This document shows positions 4,505 to 7,724 of a DNA stretch of 7,724 bases, piece by piece. The stretch is from an uncultured bacterium (GTDB taxonomy: Bacteria; Patescibacteriota; Saccharimonadia; Saccharimonadales; Saccharimonadaceae). The notes under the pieces are model-generated. The model did not search any database. It was not told the DNA's origin and saw only the letters and a program-made list of their open reading frames with translations. Position numbers and translations under genes: made by a program. Where the stretch lies: positions 1-7,724 of the forward strand of contig CAIOSL010000081.1 in NCBI GenBank assembly GCA_903861015.1. The letters run 5' to 3'. The stretch's first letter is position 1; every line of letters begins with the position of its first letter.

Positions 4505-5725
4505 ATGCATAAAAAAATCCTGTCATTCATCAAAGCCAACAAAAAGATCCTCGTCGTCAGCATTAGTACCAGCTTGTTAACGATGTTAATTATCTTTGGC
4601 GTGATCGCCACACTGCTGGTTATCCGCGCCGGCTCGATCAGTAAAGCGGTCGATAACCTAGTTAACGGCCGATCCAACGTCATTATTCAACGCGACAATA
4701 TTTCCGAGCAATCCAATGTCATCGACGTTGTCGCCAAGGCTAACCCGGCAGTTGTTTCGATCATCATCAGCAAAGACGTCCCGACGGTCGAGCAATATTA
4801 CCAAAATTTTAATTCGTTGTTCGGCGGCACAGGCCAATCAACCACCCAAAAGCAAGATATCGGTGGCGGCTCGGGCTTTTTTGTCTCCAACGACGGCTAT
4901 ATCATCACCAACAAACACGTTGTCGACGACACTTCAGCCGACTACACCGTCTTTACCAACGATGGCAGCAAATATGCCGCCAAGGTCATCGCCAAAGACT
5001 TAACCTTGGACGTCGCTGTCTTGAAAGTTGACGGCAGCAACTTCCCATATCTGTCCTTCGCCGACTCCGAAAACCTCAAACAAGGCCAAACCGTTATCGC
5101 CATCGGCAATGCCCTGGCCGAATTCCGAAACTCGGTCTCGACTGGTGTAATATCCGGCCTGTCGCGCTCGATTACCGCTGGTGACTCGGCCAGTGGCGCC
5201 TCCGAACAGCTTGACGGTGTTATCCAAACCGATGCCGCCATCAACCCCGGCAACTCTGGCGGGCCACTTTTGGACCTGGGCGGTAACGTCATTGGCGTCA
5301 ACGTCGCCACCGAAACCAGCGCCCAAAACATCGGCTTTGCACTGCCAGGCAATATCGTCAAAGAGATCGCCGAATCCGTCAAAACGAGTGGCGAAATCGT
5401 CCAACCATACCTTGGTGTGCGTTATGTGACTATCGACGCCAGCGTCAAGGCCCAGTATAAATTGTCGGTTGACTCTGGCATATTAATCACAAATGGCGGA
5501 TCATCCAATCAGCCAGCTATCGTGCCTGGTTCGCCAGCCGAAAAAGCCGGTCTAGTCGAAAACGACATTATCGTTGAAATTGACGGCGTCAAGATCGACC
5601 AAACCAAATCGCTGGCTACGATCATCCGTTCAAAACAAGTCGGCCAAACCATCAAAGTCAAAATCCTGCACAGTGGGTCAGAGAAGACTTTGGACATCAA
5701 ACTCGAGAAATCGCCAAAAAGCTAA
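4505..5725 (+). CDS. htrA: Membrane-anchored HtrA/DegP-type serine protease
   Basis: 406 residues. A basic N-terminus (MHKKILSFIKANKK) precedes one hydrophobic segment at about 17-40 without a clear signal-peptidase site, so the protein is probably anchored with its catalytic part outside the cytoplasmic membrane. The trypsin-like domain begins near 75. The catalytic triad is visible: His138 in TNKHVV, Asp169 in TLDVAVLKV and Ser251 in INPGNSGGPL, with the typical GGGSGFFVSNDGYI before the His. One PDZ domain covers about 303-400 (PYLGVRY, PGSPAEKAGL, DIIVEIDG). HtrA/DegP family enzymes degrade misfolded envelope proteins; one PDZ and an N-terminal anchor match the DegS/HtrA-like layout common in Gram-positive bacteria and CPR. 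Residues 100-117 form a Q/N/G-rich loop before the catalytic core. The gene has its own promoter. The ATG at 4505 fits a leaderless start. Confidence 0.95.
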   Translation: MHKKILSFIKANKKILVVSISTSLLTMLIIFGVIATLLVIRAGSISKAVDNLVNGRSNVIIQRDNISEQSNVIDVVAKANPAVVSIIISKDVPTVEQYYQNFNSLFGGTGQSTTQKQDIGGGSGFFVSNDGYIITNKHVVDDTSADYTVFTNDGSKYAAKVIAKDLTLDVAVLKVDGSNFPYLSFADSENLKQGQTVIAIGNALAEFRNSVSTGVISGLSRSITAGDSASGASEQLDGVIQTDAAINPGNSGGPLLDLGGNVIGVNVATETSAQNIGFALPGNIVKEIAESVKTSGEIVQPYLGVRYVTIDASVKAQYKLSVDSGILITNGGSSNQPAIVPGSPAEKAGLVENDIIVEIDGVKIDQTKSLATIIRSKQVGQTIKVKILHSGSEKTLDIKLEKSPKS

Positions 5726-5733
5726 AACAGGCA

Positions 5734-5766
5734 TATAATAGTAATTACACTATAAGCGACAAGGAG
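5734..5766 (+). promoter_or_regulatory. cfa -10 box and ribosome-binding site
   Basis: TATAAT (5734-5739) lies 8 nt after the htrA stop; the -35 region is inside the end of htrA and is weak (TCGCCA, 5711-5716). AAGGAG (5761-5766) lies 11 nt before the ATG of cfa, a rather long spacing. Unlike htrA and the S24 gene, cfa therefore has a conventional leader. Read-through from htrA is also possible since no terminator separates them. Confidence 0.5.
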
Positions 5767-5777
5767 TTGTTAATCTT

Positions 5778-6893
5778 ATGCAATCCGACAAAGAGATCGC
5801 CGCCAAATTACTCGCCTCCGCCGGCATCACCATAGACGGCAGCCAAAGCTACGATATCAAAGTTTACGACGACCGAGTTTATGGCCGAGTCTTGCGCCAC
5901 GGCACCCTGGGATTGGGCGAATCGTACATGGAAGGTTGGTGGGACTGCGTCGAACTGGACCAATTCTTCTTTCGTGTCCTAAACGCCGACCTTGAACATC
6001 AAATCAAAGGCGACTGGAACCTGATGTTTAGCGTTGCCCTGGGTCACGTTATGAACGCCGGCCGCAAATCCAAGGCCTTTGAAGTCGGCCAAAAACATTA
6101 CGACATTGGCAACGATCTCTATAACGCCATGCTCGACAAACGTTTAACATATACCTGTGGCTACTGGCAATATGCCAAAAACCTCGACCAAGCCCAAGAA
6201 GCCAAGCTGGACCTGGTTTGCCGCAAAATCGGCCTCAAAAAAGGCCAAACTATCCTCGATATCGGCTCGGGTTGGGGCAGTTTTATTGGCTATGCCGCCG
6301 AAAAGTACGGCGCTACAACCACCGGCGTGACTGTCTCGAAAGAGCAAAAGAAATATGCCGATGAACGTTACAAAAAACTACCAGTCAAGACAATCCTGGA
6401 GGATTACCGTGATGTTACTGCAAAATTCGACCATGTCGTCAGCCTGGGCATGTTCGAACATGTTGGCTACAAAAACTACCGCACCTATATGCAAACCGTC
6501 AGCAACTCACTCAAAGATGACGGTCTATTCTTACTTCACACCATCGGTGGCAATGTCTCGACCACCGGCATCGACCCCTGGATGGACAAATATATCTTTC
6601 CAAATGGCATGATCCCGTCAATTGCCCAAATCAGCAAAGCGACCGAAGGGCTGTTTGTCATGGAGGATTGGCACAATTTTGGCACCGACTACGACAAAAC
6701 CTTGATGGCCTGGTATCACAACTTCGAAAAGAACTGGGGAAGTCTACAAAACAACTACGACGAGCGTTTTCACCGTATGTGGCGCTATTATTTGCTATCC
6801 TGTGCCGCTGGCTTCCGCGCCCGCAAATTGCAACTCTGGCAAATCGTCTTGTCCAAAAACGGCCTACCCGGCGGCTACAAATCAATCCGATAA
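5778..6893 (+). CDS. cfa: Cyclopropane-fatty-acyl-phospholipid synthase
   Basis: 371 residues, close to the ~380 of E. coli Cfa. It adds a methylene group from S-adenosylmethionine across the double bond of unsaturated acyl chains of membrane phospholipids, a change linked to acid, drying and stationary-phase resistance. Residues 1-95 form the lipid-binding N-terminal domain (GRVLRHGTLGLGESYMEGWW). The catalytic part begins with QKHYDIGNDLYNAMLD, then TYTCGYW with the active-site Cys127. The SAM-binding motif LDIGSGWGS is at 160-168 and GVTVSKEQ at 183-190. Glu227 (MFEHVG), His254 (LLHTIG) and Tyr305 (GTDYDKTL) match the conserved bicarbonate/active-site residues, and the usual FRARKLQLWQIVLSK end is present. 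It is peripheral to the cytoplasmic membrane. It follows htrA by 52 nt. A related SAM methyltransferase acting on the same lipids cannot be excluded by eye. Confidence 0.93.
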   Translation: MQSDKEIAAKLLASAGITIDGSQSYDIKVYDDRVYGRVLRHGTLGLGESYMEGWWDCVELDQFFFRVLNADLEHQIKGDWNLMFSVALGHVMNAGRKSKAFEVGQKHYDIGNDLYNAMLDKRLTYTCGYWQYAKNLDQAQEAKLDLVCRKIGLKKGQTILDIGSGWGSFIGYAAEKYGATTTGVTVSKEQKKYADERYKKLPVKTILEDYRDVTAKFDHVVSLGMFEHVGYKNYRTYMQTVSNSLKDDGLFLLHTIGGNVSTTGIDPWMDKYIFPNGMIPSIAQISKATEGLFVMEDWHNFGTDYDKTLMAWYHNFEKNWGSLQNNYDERFHRMWRYYLLSCAAGFRARKLQLWQIVLSKNGLPGGYKSIR

Positions 6894-6897
6894 AAAA

Positions 6898-6935
6898 CAC
6901 AAAAAAGACACAAATCACAAAAATAGTGCCACAAT
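6898..6935 (+). promoter_or_regulatory. Promoter region of the S24 repressor with CACAA repeats
   Basis: CACAAT (6930-6935) is a plausible -10, six bases before the ATG at 6942, which would make the mRNA leaderless like htrA's; no Shine-Dalgarno is present. CACAA occurs four times (6898, 6909, 6916, 6930) in this A-rich spacer, the last inside the -10. I see no LexA-type dyad. The repeats may be operator half-sites or only composition. Confidence 0.4.
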
Positions 6936-6941
6936 AGTAGT

Positions 6942-7574
6942 ATGAACCCGATACAGCAAAAACTGCTAGATATTGCCAAGTTGCAAAATATCGACGACGT
7001 TCGACGCGTAGATTTGGTCGAGATGGTTAACTGCGAGTACCCATCTCAAATTACGCATCACTTAAACCAATTAATAAAACGGGGTGATCTAGTTCGGATC
7101 GATGGCCGGTTGACGCCCGCCATCAAAACTAACGCCGGGCTGATCCGAATACCAGTTATGGGCGAGGCCGACTGTGGCGAGGCGACCAAGTTTGCCGATG
7201 GGCGAATCGTTGACAATTTGGCGGTTTCGCCATCGATATTAGGCGTCAAAGCTTTGAGCAAATTATACGCCCTGATCGCCCGCGGTGATTCGATGAACCA
7301 CGCCAGGGTAAACGACAAAGAAATCCACGACGGTGATTACATTATCATCGAGCGTAAAGACAATTACATCCCGAATGATAACGATATAGTTGTGTCGATC
7401 ATTGGTGGCCTAGCCAATATCAAACGCCTGCGCCGCGACAACGCTAATAAGCGCATACTTTTGCTGTCCGACTCCTACCTCCCACAAGATTACGCACCCA
7501 TTATTATATCCGACAGTGACGACTTTCAAGTCGATGGCAAAGTAGTAGATGTCATAAAAGGAGTAGGCAAATGA
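6942..7574 (+). CDS. LexA/UmuD-like S24 autocleaving repressor
   Basis: 210 residues. The N-terminal ~60 residues look like a winged helix-turn-helix in the LexA layout (helices at about 3-13, 21-30 and 34-47, then a wing with VRIDGRLTPA). The S24 domain follows. A Cys78-Gly79 cleavage pair lies in GEADCGEATKF; Cys-Gly is the pair cut in UmuD, where LexA has Ala-Gly. The catalytic dyad is Ser117 (ARGDSM) and Lys161 (LANIKRLRR). By family, RecA filaments formed at damaged DNA stimulate self-cleavage and free the operator. Because it precedes and overlaps a DinD-like gene by 4 bp, it most likely represses this pair. It could be the host LexA or a second, phage-type repressor; I leave the symbol empty. 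The start at 6942 fits a leaderless mRNA. Confidence 0.88.
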   Translation: MNPIQQKLLDIAKLQNIDDVRRVDLVEMVNCEYPSQITHHLNQLIKRGDLVRIDGRLTPAIKTNAGLIRIPVMGEADCGEATKFADGRIVDNLAVSPSILGVKALSKLYALIARGDSMNHARVNDKEIHDGDYIIIERKDNYIPNDNDIVVSIIGGLANIKRLRRDNANKRILLLSDSYLPQDYAPIIISDSDDFQVDGKVVDVIKGVGK

Positions 7575-7724
7575 AAAAAGAGTTGGTCGAGCAGTTGTTT
7601 GCTCGTTTTGAAAGTATAAAACTTAGTAACAACGAAGTTGAATACTGGAGTGCCAGATCATTGCAAGAGTTACTCGGCTATAAGGAATGGCGCAATTTTA
7701 TTAATATCATCGAAAAGGCAAAAA
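7571..7724 (+). CDS. dinD: DinD-like DNA-damage-inducible protein, N-terminal part (partial)
   Basis: 51 complete codons are present before the window ends. The start overlaps the stop of the S24 gene as ATGA (7571-7574), with AAAAGGAG about 8 nt upstream, so the two are translationally coupled. The sequence FESIKLSNNEVEYWSARSLQELLGY and the following KEWRNFINIIEKAK match the BRO-N domain start of E. coli DinD (same W-S-A-R-x-L-x-x-L-L-G-Y core). DinD is induced in the SOS response and has been reported to act on RecA filaments. A different BRO-N or KilA-like protein is possible since the C-terminal part is missing. Confidence 0.82.
   Translation, partial: MKKELVEQLFARFESIKLSNNEVEYWSARSLQELLGYKEWRNFINIIEKAK

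Noticed and set aside
4942..5404. Two overlapping - strand frames of 134-146 codons opposite htrA
   Set aside because: Antisense shadows of a biased GC-rich coding frame, without promoters or ribosome sites.
1..7724. CRISPR arrays, tRNA/rRNA genes, insertion-sequence ends
   Set aside because: I found no regularly spaced repeats, no cloverleaf with a TTCGA arm, and no transposase or paired terminal repeats with target duplication.

Overview
The window reads as a compact bacterial chromosome segment using the standard bacterial code (TGA is a stop throughout). A very short CDS-to-promoter spacing, two apparently leaderless mRNAs, a eukaryote-type isoleucyl-tRNA synthetase and a LexA-like/DinD pair would fit a Patescibacteria/CPR genome, plausibly Candidatus Saccharibacteria. 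That placement is my inference from style and has no 16S or phylogenetic marker behind it.

Left end (1-500): the tail of an ImmA/IrrE-type metallopeptidase gene on the + strand meets, tail to tail, a 39-residue single-span membrane peptide on the - strand. That peptide has its own extended -10 promoter and a strongly structured ~120-nt leader ending in an intrinsic terminator. The apical loop of the leader is complementary to the 3' arm of the terminator. This riboswitch-like or attenuator-like arrangement is the most unusual thing in the window.

Centre-left (460-1070): a near-consensus + strand promoter starts back-to-back with the - strand one. It has a perfect 12-bp palindrome at its start site and drives two mini-ORFs (11 and 6 codons) with very strong Shine-Dalgarno sites. 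A series of hairpins and a strong intrinsic terminator follow. A second promoter, a 33-codon ORF and a hairpin then lead to ileS. The first mini-ORF is rich in Val/Leu/Ile codons, which suggests branched-chain amino-acid attenuation of ileS, although the terminator and second promoter leave other readings open.

Centre (1073-4504): ileS (957 aa), a possible ~80-nt small RNA with its own -10 box and terminator, an unrecognised 85-residue gene, and a cluster of GC-rich hairpins.

Right (4505-7724): a membrane-anchored HtrA/DegP-type serine protease with one PDZ domain, a cyclopropane-fatty-acid synthase, then a LexA/UmuD-like S24 autocleaving repressor overlapping by ATGA the start of a DinD-like (BRO-N) gene that runs off the window. 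htrA and cfa would deal with envelope protein and lipid stress, and the S24-dinD pair with DNA damage, so the right half looks like neighbouring stress-response units, each with its own promoter.
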